A stretch of 64,000 nt of DNA, taken from the NCBI GenBank assembly GCA_025200525.1, contig CM045762.1, positions 129,817,679 to 129,881,678 on the forward strand. Reading direction: 5' to 3'. The translations under genes and the position numbers were made by a program. This stretch comes from Camellia lanceoleosa (taxonomy: Eukaryota; Streptophyta; Magnoliopsida; Ericales; Theaceae). Below the pieces are notes generated by a model. It worked only from the letters and a program-made list of their open reading frames with translations. It was not told the origin of the DNA and searched no databases. This document shows positions 36,601 to 46,899 of the stretch, in pieces. Position 1 is the first letter of the stretch, and the number at the start of each line of letters is the position of its first letter.

Positions 36601-37333
36601 TGTTGCATTAGCCACTTAACATGAACTAGGATCATGCATATTTGCTTTTACTAACTAGTTTATTGTTTTGGCATGGAGTACAATGTAAGTATTTTTGCTT
36701 TAGCATCTCGCATGCGTGTGAATGTTAACATGACAGCATGATTACCATGTGGCTAAATGCTTCTGTGAGATAAACTGCCTGATTGCCCGTGGGTGAAGGT
36801 TGGATTGTTTGAGCTGGAAAAACTCGTTGAAATCCGTATTTTAGCCTACTTGCGAGTAGCAAATTTCAAAGTATTTTCAAAACAAACAGATATGCAATGC
36901 TTGTTTCCAAATTAGGCAATCTAGTCTATACTTGTTTGCTGTGCGCATAACATAGTAAGTCTAGGACTAATAACCGGAACAAGAACACATAACGTTTTCA
37001 AAATCGGATATCATGGTTAGTAGAGGCCGGTCTCTTTGGACCGCGAAAGAAAGCTCATTCCTTCCTTTCCCTGTCGCCAAGCCAGCCAGCTCAAGAATTT
37101 TTTGATTGATTTTTGATTTGGGCCTGGTGCACAGTGGAGTTTTCTATTTTTCAAAAAAAAAATAAAATAATGTATTGGCGACTACTGTCCCAGGTCCATG
37201 TTTGTTTTTTTTTTTTTTTCAAAAAAATTTCTTTTCACGATTTTTTTTTTGGTTTTTGGTATTTGGTACCGTGACACAAAATTAAAATTGAGTCGTGAGT
37301 CAGAGTGTGAGGGTTTCCCTCTCGCTTGTTACA
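33608..37333 (+). repeat. 3' LTR of the Tat element
   Basis: This LTR is 3726 bp, begins TGTAGACACC and ends CTCGCTTGTTACA, followed by TSD CCCCT. It closely matches the 5' LTR until about 37030. The last 300 bases then diverge strongly, with T and A homopolymers in place of the 5' LTR sequence. The TATA box (34091) and hairpin (34582) are conserved. Confidence 0.93.
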
Positions 37334-37338
37334 CCCCT

Positions 37339-37810
37339 ATAAGTCGCACTGAAAATTTAAGCCATTCTTTTTTGTAAAGTAATGTATAAATTATTTACAA
37401 AAAGTCCTATTTATCCAATCATATAATTTCATCATTTGTTACTAAAAAATGGACTCTTTTTTTTTTTAATTATTTTAACTTGTATTTTTCATTTATTTGG
37501 GAAAAAAAAAATAATGATAAATTTTTGACATAATTAAACTAACCTCTCATTTAGTTAGGCTAAAGAGGCCGACACTAATGCCAATAGTGTAAAGATATAA
37601 GGATAAACAAGAAAAATATATATTTTAATACAAAAGAGGTGATAATATTATTTTTTTTATTTATATAATTAATAAATTATTGATGAAAATAAGGATTAAG
37701 TGTTACAAAAATTAAAGCTTTAAGGAAGCTTGATGTAATTATATCAAAACTATATGACTTGTATTTTTTAAAAAAATCTCAAGGAGATTGTTGTAATTTA
37801 TTGAACAAAG
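37339..37810. repeat. dispersed 1.3-kb block, copy A, part 3
   Basis: After the Tat element the sequence resumes with 'CTGAAAATTTAAGCCATTC' and matches 56858-57285 of copy B to 'GGAGATTGTTGTAATTTAT'. It is noncoding. Beyond about 37810 the similarity ends. Confidence 0.75.
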
Positions 37811-38221
37811 TATTAAATAAGAATAAAAAATATATATATATACACTAGCGGTGTGATGAGTGTGCTATTAAAAGTCACAAATTTTAATCTGAATCAAATT
37901 TGTTAGCTGTAGGAGATTTTAATCGGCACTTACAAAAGAAACATGATATTTGCATTAGAATACTGATCTCCTAAATTTAAGATTGTAACATTTTTGTAAC
38001 TGATTAAAATGGTAACAGACTAGACGTTTTTGGTGAGTGTGAGTATCCTGCATATTCATTCACGATTTTCTCTTTTGCAGTGCCATGAGCAGATCAACTA
38101 ATAACAAGATTCCTCTCTTATTTCAAATATACCAGGAGAAATTTTTACTTTTATAGTATTTGTAAGGGTGTGCTGTTAAATCTTTAAAAATATAAATTTT
38201 GTTTTTTAATTAAAAGTATAC

Positions 38222-38420
38222 ATATTATGTGCCTCTTAAGTGGTAAGGGTCTTGTTGGAGTCTATTGTTAAATTTGTAAAATATAAATTTTAATTTTGAT
38301 TTAAAGACACACACATATTGTGTGTCGCTCAAGTGGTAAGGCTCTTGTCTACCAAATCGACGGTCTTGATTGCAAGTCCCAACCTTCTCTTAATATAATT
38401 TTTGTATTTTAAACACTCAG
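38222..38420 (+). mobile_element. possible SINE fragment(s)
   Basis: At 38317-38375 a tRNA-like pair of boxes is visible: 'GTCGCTCAAGTGGTAAGGC' resembles an A box and 'GATTGCAAGTCCC' a B box, 35-40 bases apart, followed by T-rich sequence. A second A-box-like 'GTGCCTCTTAAGTGGTAAGG' lies at 38230. This fits a tRNA-derived SINE. No full tRNA fold could be made, so it is not called a tRNA gene. Confidence 0.45.
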
Positions 38421-39270
38421 CTCCATATCAATATTAGCTCTTTCTCTCTCTAGTTTGAGAGCTTCACTCTGTAAACTTTTCTATCCCTAGGGTTTCAAAG
38501 CTTGCAGCAACCGGCAGTGGGGGAGGGGGTTTTCGGCGGCCTCCGGCGTCCTCTCCCCTTCCCCTACCCCTCCTTTTTCTCTCCTTTACTTGCTTTGCTA
38601 TCAAATAACTTGAAAGCTCTGGCTTTCCACCCTCTCCCTCCTTTGTGAGGTGTTTCCCCCCTCCCCTCCATCAACTCAGGGAGTGGCTTCACGGATCCGC
38701 CATCACCACCACCTTTACCTCTGCCAATTTCTCAGCCCTCTTCCCTGCCGCCTTCACCTTTGTCGGATTGGCTGACGCCACTGCTACCAGTAGTTTGCTT
38801 GGATGTGGTTTTGGGTCTTATTTTGTTTTCTTTTTATTTCCTTTCTTCTGTTTGGTTGTTGTTATGGGGTTTGTCTGGTTTTAAAAAGCCATACGTTTTG
38901 GGTTTGTTTGGCTGATTTTGTTTGAGTTCATCAGTGCGGATTTTTTTCAACTTACACTCTCTGTGGTTGGGATCTATGATATATCTTGAATATGCTCTAT
39001 TGCCAAACTTTTATGATCGGCTCTGCTTTGCAGTACGAGCACAGGCACAAAATGTGGGTTCTACTATTTTCATAGTTTTTTCTTCCTCTGTGCTTCTCCC
39101 CTTATCTTCACTTTGTTTGGTGTAAGTTTTGGATTAGATGGACTCATGTAAATGCCGTTTGGCTTCTTGAATGAAATATTTCTTCTGATCAAAATGAGAA
39201 GGGCACTTTCAAAATCAAAACGTTTAACATTTTTTGTCAATACCATCTCCAAGCTTCAGTTGAAAACATC
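38421..39270. other. CT-rich to mixed sequence, no recognised gene
   Basis: There is a CT-rich and GGCGG-containing stretch (38440-38790), then T/G-rich sequence ending 'GAATGAAATATTTCTTCTGATCAAAA' (39168-39195), which resembles the 3' ends of plant LINEs or mRNAs. No protein family is recognised. It could be a LINE or retrogene remnant, but this is a guess. Confidence 0.3.
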
Positions 39271-39286
39271 CTTAGATTTATTTAGG

Positions 39287-39940
39287 TGATGTTTGATAAA
39301 TTTAAAAATTAAATACTGAATTTTTAAAAAATTATTATCTTTAAATTGTAATTTTCAATTTTATGTTATAATACTGAGTTGGTGGTAGTGGGGTGGTGGT
39401 GGTGGTGGTGAAGATAACAATAGTGCCTACAGCACTAATAATGATAATGGTGCGGCAGATAGAAAAATAATGGTTGTGGTAATGGTGGATAAGTAATGTA
39501 GTGGTGATAAAAAAAAGGGCATGGTGGTGGTTATGGCAACGGTAACAATAGTTATAGAGATGAAGGATTGTAATAATTATTGTAGTGGTGACTGTGGTGG
39601 TAGTGGTGAAATAATAACGATGATAATGGTGGTAATGACAATGGTGATGAAGATGGTGGTTGTGAAAAGGCGATGGTGATGGTGATAACAGTGTTAGAGG
39701 TGTGTGATGGTGGAGTTTGCGAGCTTATATGGTGTATGTTGATATTTATGTATAAATATTTATAAATTCAGTCAGAATTAAATAAATTTTTATCACTTTA
39801 AAATTTTTAAATTTTCTACTTATATTTTAAGAGTTACTTAAGTTTTTAAGTAATACCATTTGTAATTATCAAATAAATTTAATTAATTTTCACCTAATAG
39901 ATTCAGTTTTGTGCATTAAATTAGTTTATGAAACACCAAC
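39287..39940. mobile_element. possible hAT-like MITE with GGT/GAT-rich core
   Basis: The left end 'TAGGTGATGTTTGATAAATTT' is loosely mirrored at the right by 'AAATTAGTTTATGAAACACCA'. The core (39378-39710) is a degenerate run of GGT, GAT and AAT triplets. There are no clear target duplications, so the ends are uncertain. Confidence 0.3.
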
Positions 39941-40019
39941 TCGGTCTCAAAAACAATAAAAGATTAGAACGATTTAGTTTTATAGTTTAAATAGTATTAG
40001 GTTGATAAACACATCACAA

Positions 40020-40527
40020 GCTCCGCTTACGGGTGTAATTTTAGCCAGGCCCGGCCCATCTTGGCTCGGGCTAGGCCGGCTCATGTCAGGCCTTGCAGGC
40101 TCCCGCCAAAAAATCAGGCTGGGCCGGGCTGGCCCATGGCCTAGAAAATTAAGCCCAGGTCCAAGCCTAGGCTCATGAGTATTCGAGCTTTAGGCGGGTC
40201 TCGAGCCCTTGGGCTTGGGCCTAGGCTCGAGCTTTGGGCGGGCCTAAACATTTTTTTTTTTTTTTAAATTTTTTCCACTAAAATTTTATTATTTTCCATT
40301 AAAAATAACACTGCACCTCAGATGGGCCGAGCGAGTCGGGCTTCGGGTCGGGCTTTTGGGTGGGCCTTTGAGCGGGCTAGGCCATGGGCCAGGCTGGGCT
40401 TCAAAACGATGGCCCTGGCCCTAGCCCAAGGCCTCAGGCTGGGCTTGGGCTCGGGTCCACCTTGGGCCGCGGGTGGGTTTCGGACCGCCCGCAGGCCACG
40501 GGCCAAAATTACACCCCTAGCTCCGCT
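40020..40527. mobile_element. hAT-type MITE with 8-bp TSD GCTCCGCT
   Basis: The element is 40028-40519. It has terminal inverted repeats TA(C/G)GGGTGTAATTTT and perfect 8-bp duplications GCTCCGCT at 40020-40027 and 40520-40527, diagnostic of hAT insertion. Its subterminal regions are built from GGGCCGGGC / GGCCCGGCC-like words, giving high local GC in an AT-rich setting. It has no coding capacity, so it is non-autonomous. Confidence 0.9.
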
Positions 40528-40840
40528 ATAACTTAACTGCAAATTCGAATCCTTGCAACGGAAATTGACTTTTGTTTTGATGGTTATTGTTGTACGGTGA
40601 CATTTTACCATTTCCTCCTTGTTATGTTCATCGATATTAGAGCAACGACTTTCTTTTCATATTTTTGGAAAATTATACTCTAATCTCTAAAATTATTACA
40701 TGAATTTGATATTTATAGTTTAGTTGTATCAATTTTATTTTTAATTTTTTAAGAAAGTTAGCAACCGAGCACATACCATGTGTGTGCAAGTTTAAAAAAA
40801 AAAAAGAAAAAAAAATTATAGGAAAAAAGTTACATGTAAA

Positions 40841-41972
40841 AATTATATAGGGCGAATTACACTAACAGTCCCTATAGTTTGGGGTTCATATCATTTTACT
40901 CCTTGTCTTTGTAATTGTAACACATTTGACCCTAATTTTAAATCTTATTTCAAATAAGGACATTTGAAAATGTCATTGCTTAATTTTAAGGGCAAAAACG
41001 TCAATTTGATAAGATATAATCTAATTTGATAAAAATTAATGTCAAAAAATATTTTTAAATTTTTAAAAATTATTTCTATCCACCAAAGATACAATTATGT
41101 AAAATTATTAAATCTTTTCGGCATTTATTTATTTCACTAAATTAATTTTTATTATGTGTTTGGATGATAATCATATAATAGGTGGTTGTTAAGATTTTAA
41201 TGTGCAATCGATATATTTGATTCTCCCTCTGTTCCAAAATAATGGTCTCATTTGGGGAATCTATCTTTTTTTTATAGTACAATTATTATATTTTAAAAAT
41301 ATTAATTTTTCAAAATTATTCTTTGATAGTACATTTTTTTCAGAATATCAATTGTTATAATTGTACTTTTTGTGTTATTAATGAATTTAAAAGAAGGGCA
41401 AAATAGTAAATTCATATTATTTTATTCCTTGATTTTTGAAAAGGGACTAATATTTTGGGACAATAAAAAATAAAATAAGGAACTAATATTTTGGGACCGA
41501 AGGAGTATATGAAATGTTGTTAGCTTTGAATTTTTTGATTTAATGAATTAGTTTAATAATGATATCTAAGTTGTTACCATATTTGACTTTTGGAAAAATA
41601 AAACTAATTTAATGAAAATAAAAACAGCCACCCATTATATGATATCATCCAAACACATAATAAAAATTAATTTGGTAAAATAAATAAATGTCTAAAAGAT
41701 TTATAATTTTACATAATTACATCTTTAGTGGATAGAAATAATTTTTAAAAATTCAAAAATATTTTTTTGACATTTATTTTGGCCAAATTAGTTTATGTTT
41801 TATAAATTTAACAATTTTGCCCTTGAAATTAAGCAATGGTATCTTCAATTGTTCTTATTTGAAACAAGATTTGAAATTCAGAGTCAAATATGTTACAATT
41901 GAAGAGTCAATGATCAAAGTAAGATAAGTCCCAAATTACAAGGACTATTAGTATAATTCGCCCAATTATATA
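40841..41972. mobile_element. Mutator-type foldback MITE with 9-bp TSD
   Basis: The element is 40850-41963, flanked by perfect 9-bp duplications AATTATATA (40841-40849 and 41964-41972). The ends GGGCGAATTACACTAACAG / CTATTAGTATAATTCGCCC begin long inverted arms of about 350 bp (40850-41210 against 41600-41963, including 'CACATAATAAAAATTAATTT'). The 9-bp duplication and long arms fit a non-autonomous Mutator-like element. The loop contains a second element (41223-41505). Confidence 0.9.
41223..41505. mobile_element. Stowaway-like MITE nested in the foldback
   Basis: It begins CTCCCTCTGTTCCAAAATAA and ends TATTTTGGGACCGAAGGAG, the usual Stowaway (Tc1/mariner) terminal repeats. TA follows on the right; the left flank has TT instead of TA. 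A near-duplicate of the right terminus ('GGACTAATATTTTGGGACAA') lies just inside. Confidence 0.8.
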
Positions 41973-42000
41973 CTTGTTTAGACCTATTTTAGAATAAAAA

Positions 42001-42403
42001 TTAGGGACTGGCTTCCGTCCAACCTGATCTAAGACTTAAGGGTACTGTTGGGTTCGTGGGGCCCACCATGGGTCCCGTTTTGACAATCCAAACCGTTCAA
42101 TATCTAGAAATTGTCGAGCACTATATTTTTGTAAAATATCACATTGATATGATATCAATAGCTATTTCATCGGATCAGATTTCTGTCAACCATTTATTTT
42201 TTCATCGTCTATATTTTTATACAAAACTGATTTGATCACGTAATTATCAATATCCGATCAACGTGACTTTGTACAGTTATATAGTACTCGACAAGTTCTA
42301 TACATTCAACGGTTCAGATTATCAAAACGAGACCCATGGTGAACCTCTACGGGTCCAACAGTACTCTCTAGTCCGATCTGGGACTAAAGGAAAGCCATAC
42401 CCT
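42001..42403. mobile_element. hairpin (foldback) MITE, copy 1
   Basis: Nearly the whole element is one inverted repeat. 'TTAGGGACTGGCTTCC' is mirrored by 'GGAAAGCCATACCCTAA', and 'GGTACTGTTGGGTTCGTGGG' by 'CTCTACGGGTCCAACAGTACT', continuing through 'CAAACCGTTCAATATCTAGA' and its partner near 42300. It is noncoding. A transcript would fold into a long hairpin. Confidence 0.75.
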
Positions 42404-42680
42404 AAAAATTATGAAACACAAAATTTGTCAACACCAACTCAATTCATGAGGTTCCAAGTTGAAAGTTCCAAAACTACTTCTGACGGTATGTTTAGAAATT
42501 ATACTAATTTTTGTTTGGCATAGTCTATAAAAGACAAAAAGTCAAAAAATTACTAAAAAAGTCAAAAGGTTATCACTATTCACCAAAAAAAGTATCAAAA
42601 AAAAAAAGTACAAGCCAAAATTGTACCCCCAGTACAAGCGCACAATATATCTTATGAAAAAAATTAGATATATATTCATT

Positions 42681-43051
42681 GAACTGAAGAGTACTTCTGA
42701 GCCTGTAGGGGCTCACCACGTGTCTTGTTTTGATAATCCGAACCGTAGTGTGTAGAACTCGTCGAGTATTATATGATTGTAAACAATCCCGTTGATCGGA
42801 TATTAATAGCTATGTGATCAAATCAGATTTTTGTCAGTCGTTTATTTTTCATTGTCCATTTTTTTCACACAAAACTGATTTGACCACATAGCTATCGATA
42901 TCCGATCAACTTGATTTTTTATAGAGATATAGTACTCGACGAGTTCTACACATTAAATGGTCTGAATTATCAAAACAGGACTCGTAGTGGACCCTTACGG
43001 ACCCAACAATACCCTTCAATCCTTCATCAGACTGGAAGGAAGCCTCATCCT
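42681..43051. mobile_element. hairpin (foldback) MITE, copy 2
   Basis: This is a diverged second member of the family at 42001. It has 'GAGTACTTCTGAGCCTGTAGG' on the left and 'CTTACGGACCCAACAATACC' plus 'GGAAGGAAGCCTCATCCTA' on the right, with an inner 'GATCGGATATTAATAGCTAT' mirrored by 'ATAGCTATCGATATCCGATC'. Its left outer end is eroded relative to copy 1. Confidence 0.7.
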
Positions 43052-43894
43052 ATATATATTTATATATATCTTCTGAAGGCACCGTCTCATTTCAAAGCAA
43101 TCTGTGCTGCACTATTCAACCATCACTGTCAATAGCATAGGGCATGGGGATAATACGGTAATTTTGCTATTTTATATAATATTTTAATATACATTTTTTC
43201 GTAAAAAGTCAAAAAGTTATCCCAAATAATCATCTTTTTTTCCTCTAATTTTTTATCCAAAAAGTCAAAAAGTGCACCTATGTAGTTCATTCCAAACAAC
43301 CCCAACCCTTCACCTTATAATAGTATAGATTGATAGATAGATAAATGTAGAATTATGTAATTCTTGTGGGATGTTTTGGAAATTAAATTTGTGACACATT
43401 TTTTTGTCAATGCCAACTTAGGTGTTCACATTTTATAATAAGACGAATACTAACAAGTGCCCTCTAGGCATTTTTTAATGTTGGGAAGTGTGTCTTAAAA
43501 TTATGTGAAAATGTTAAAAAATATATTGATTTTAATAAAAGTGGATTGAATTTAGTAAAAAATATCTTGTGTTCTTCATATATATATATATTTACTTGTA
43601 GCACTTGTTAGTAAGATCATTTTTTTAACCATACAACTTCGTTTCAATTTGGATTGCACAATCTTTATTGTACATTAATTCTATTATAAGGTCTTGCTAA
43701 ATCTTTATTATATATCTATTCTATTATAACTTAAGAGTCTTGCTAATTAGAAAGAAGTGGTTGTGTTAAAAAAATATATAAAACTTTCTATTTCTATAAG
43801 TCTAAACTATACAATTTAGCATGATATTTTGAAGATTTGATTTTAGTTTCAATTCTAAAAATTTAAAAACAATTTATTATGGTTCACACCGCAG
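43052..43894. other. AT-rich sequence without a gene
   Basis: It contains AAAAAGTCAAAAAGT-type words (43200-43275) and the end-like 'CATTCCAAACAACCCC' (43290-43305), reminiscent of hAT or Tourist MITE termini and of the MITE at 60829. No boundaries were found. Confidence 0.35.
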
Positions 43895-43934
43895 TCTGAT
43901 TCTCTTTAAATTTTAAAATTTAAAGAGAATCAGA
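43895..43934. repeat. perfect 40-bp palindrome
   Basis: TCTGATTCTCTTTAAATTTT is followed directly by its exact reverse complement. Imperfect pairing extends outward to about 43876-43953 ('TTATGGTTCACACC' against 'GGTATAAACCGTAA'). It stands at the 5' edge of the second Tat element's remains. Confidence 0.9.
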
Positions 43935-43959
43935 TCGTGGTATAAACCGTAACAACTGG

Positions 43960-45030
43960 GGTAAGGGTCGTTGCAACGACCGAGCTGACTACCCCTGTGA
44001 TGCCATGAAAGATGCAAAGAGAAAATTGAACACCTGAACAGGCATCACCACAGTTTTCAAGATCCCAATCTACCGCATTCTTAGCGAAATCCGCAATAAT
44101 GCATACATCCGATTTCCAGCTAAGTTGGGCAATGCACGAAGGGGATTCAATCTGCAGTATCGTTGCACCTTTCATGATGAGCGAGGGCACCATATCGAGG
44201 AATGTCAGTGTCTAAAACAACACCTGGAAGAGTTAGTGGCAGCTGACCACTTGGACGGTTACATTGACAGAGGCGTCAAGGCGACACCCCAAGCTCCAGC
44301 CGAACCGAACGGTTTGGCCGCCTTAGACGCGCCCCCCGGGGTGTAATCAACGTGATCCATAGGATTGTTGAGCCGGTGTGGGTTTGTGAGCTCTGGGGAA
44401 TGATAAAGAAAGTGGAACACATGTGAGAAGTTCTGTCAGTCCAACCTGCGGTCAAAAAGGGCAAAACCGAGATGAAGAATGTTCTCAGCTTTTCAAGCTA
44501 AGATCTTGAATGTATTTAAACACTGCACAATGACACGCTGGTGGTCACACTTCGAGTTAGGGACTTTGACGTTTGGTACATTCTCATCGACTAGGGCAGC
44601 TCATTTGAAATAATGTATTACGGCACCTTCAAGTAGCTCAAGCTCGAAGAGAAGGATTTGACCCTAGCAATATCGCCGTTGGTTGGCTTCAACTTGCAAC
44701 CAAAATAGTCAGTTGGGAAGATAATCCTACCGGTCAAGGCAGGGTCCATTGTATAACAAGTCGAGTTCTGGGTATTGAAAGTGCCCTCCATCTACAACCT
44801 CATCCTAGGCAGAGGATGGCTTCATGCCATGCAAGCAGTGGTGTCGACGTACCACCAAGTCATGAGGTTCCCATCTACTACCAGGATGATAGAAGAAATC
44901 AGGGGTGATCAAGTTATGGCCAAATCTTGTTTTGTGGCCGTGAACGAGAGCCGGGCTGCTAAAGGCTTCATACAGATGATCGAAGGACTGGAAAATCAAA
45001 GTGTCCTGGACGATGTGGGCACCTGAGCCA
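43960..45030 (+). pseudogene. Tat gag C-terminus and protease (decayed)
   Basis: The gag end (44125-44346) has the zinc-knuckle-like CTFHDERGHHIEECQCLKQH and 'LEELVAADHLDGYIDR', typical of Tat gag. After a stop near 44345, the aspartic protease region follows (about 44545-45020) with 'VRDFDVWYILID', a stop replacing the next residue, 'GSSFEIMYYGTF', and the conserved tail IYNLILGRGWLHAMQAVVSTYHQ. Several in-frame stops occur between 44590 and 44760. The gag N-terminus and the 5' LTR are missing. Confidence 0.82.
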
Positions 45031-45039
45031 GGGAGAAGG

Positions 45040-46510
45040 CTGTTGAGGATTTGGTTGAGGTGCGGATCAATGAAAATGATCATGAGAAGTTCTTTCTATT
45101 GGGATCCAGCCTAACTGCCCAAGAACGGTTGGACATATTGGAATTTTTGGTCGCAAACGTCGAAGTGTTTGCATGGATGCCTTACGATATGCCTGGCGTC
45201 GATCCGCACTTCATCTACCACCAACTCAATGTCTTTCCAGATGCTCGGCCTGTAGTTCAAAGGTTGCGAAGATCGGCGCTTCATCATGTCGAGGGTGTGG
45301 CAGAGGAGGTTAAGAACTTGCTTGAAGCAGGGGCTATCTAGGAGGTACATTACCCTCGGTGGGTTTCCAACACAGTCGTGGTATCAAAGAATAATGAGAA
45401 ATGGCGGATCTGCGTTGACTATAAGATGGTCAACCGAGTTTGTCCCAAGAACAGTTTCCCTTTCCCTAGAATAGATCAACTGGTGGACCTGATGGCCGGG
45501 CATAACCGACTCAATTTCTTGGACGCCTACCGCGGTTACCACCAAATTGCCATGCATAGGCCTGACCAAGAAATCACTTCTTTCACAACCCCAAGAGGCT
45601 TGTTCTATTATAGGATTGTACCCTTCGGGCTAAAGAATGCTGGAGCAACCTTCTAGAGGATGGTCACAAAGATGTTTGCTCCTTTGCTCGGCCGAACAAT
45701 GGAAGCCTATATCGACGATATAGTCGTGAAGAGAAAATGTGAGACCAACCACTTGGCTGACTTAGCAGAGATGTTCGTTATTCTCAAACAACACAAGTTG
45801 TGTCTGAACACATCGAAGTGTGCCTTTGGCGTGGGGTCAGGAAAGTTCTTGGGTTTTTTGGTCACTGGCTGTAGGATTGAGGCGGATCCCTTTCAAATCA
45901 AAGCCATACAAGAATTGAAGTAGCCCAACTCAGCAAAGGACGTGCAACATCTTGCCAGGATGGCAGCCGTGCTTAACTGATTCATACGCCGGTCATCAGA
46001 TCGTTGACGCCCTTTCTTCCGAACCTTAAAGTCCAAGTTTTCCTGGGACAAAGAATATGACAGAGCCTTAGCCGAGCTAAAGGCGTACCTATCTTTCGCT
46101 TTACTCTTGGTCACACCAAAGCAAGGCGAGGAACTCTATCTTTATCTGGCTGTTTCTTATCATGCTGTAAGCACGGTGCTTGTTCGGGCAAAAGGCATCC
46201 AACATCTGCTGATCTTCTACGTGAGCAAAACCTTGCTCCTGGCGGAGTCGAGATATTTGCCGCTCAAGAAACTCGCCTTAGCACTAATGATGGCCTCAAA
46301 GAAGCTGGCACATTATTTTCATGCTCACAGGATTATGGTGCTTACCGAGTTCCCTTTGAAAGCCTTGTTTGAGCGAGCAGACTTCTCTGATCAAATCCTG
46401 AAGTGGACAGTCGAGTTGGGACAATTCAACATCAAATTTCAACCCCAAACCATTATCAAGGCCCAGGCGTTGGCCAACTTTGTTGCAGAATTCTCACCAG
46501 CGGCTCACCC
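45040..46510 (+). pseudogene. Tat reverse transcriptase and RNase H (decayed)
   Basis: RT copies element RNA into DNA. Visible blocks are VVVSKNNEKWRICVDYKMVNR, CPKNSFPFPRIDQLVD, FLDAYRGYHQIAM and, after a TAG at 45657, [13 protein letters not shown] (catalytic YIDD at 45708-45719), then [20 protein letters not shown]. RNase H follows (46107-46500): ELYLYLAVSYHAVSTVLVRA, ESRYLPLKKLALALMMASKKL and 'HRIMVLTEFPLKALF'. Stops at 45340, 45657, 45921 and near 45980-46005 inactivate it. Confidence 0.92.
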
Positions 46511-46899
46511 AGTAGACCTTACCGACGCAACCGGGCTGAGAGGGGTAAGTATCGAGACAATTGCACAGCTAACTCCCACTCCGGCCCCTATCAACCCTTC
46601 TAATGAACTGAATATGGAAGGTGAAGTGGAAATTGCGTGCCCGAACAAAGAGCCGTCACTTGAAAAATTACCACGTCTAGGTAATGTGCTGATGGATTTG
46701 GGAATAACAGGACAACCTATTGGATCCAACACCACATTGCGAGGGGCAATGAAGGCATGCAAGTTGCAATCATCACTAGCGCACTTGATGCGGAAATGGT
46801 TGAGTAGCCAAGCAACTCAGAACACTAGAACCTCCAAAAATCTCAAGACCTCACAGAATGTTGGAAGTTTTTTATTGGCGGAATATGAAAACTTTTTGT

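Larger units (their letters stand above)
18632..37338 (+). mobile_element. Tat-lineage LTR retrotransposon, non-autonomous, with antisense PMD gene
   Basis: The element is complete: TSD CCCCT at 18632-18636 and 37334-37338, LTRs 18637-22363 and 33608-37333, primer site at 22369 and polypurine tract at 33595. Its interior (11.2 kb) holds a broken gag and, on the minus strand, a spliced PMD gene, then tandem repeats. I found no protease, reverse transcriptase, RNase H or integrase, so it would have depended on an autonomous relative. The gag C-terminus and primer-site type place it with Tat/Ogre/Retand elements, some of which are known to carry extra, often antisense, open reading frames. The LTRs are nearly identical over most of their length, which suggests a fairly recent insertion. 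Confidence 0.93.

Noticed and set aside
38317..38375. tRNA gene
   Set aside because: Only A-box-like and B-box-like words are seen, with no cloverleaf; a SINE remnant fits better.
38640..39125. Host gene exons (FPAAFTFVGLADATATSSLLG and following)
   Set aside because: Low-complexity CT/GC-rich translation, no family resemblance and no supporting splice pattern.
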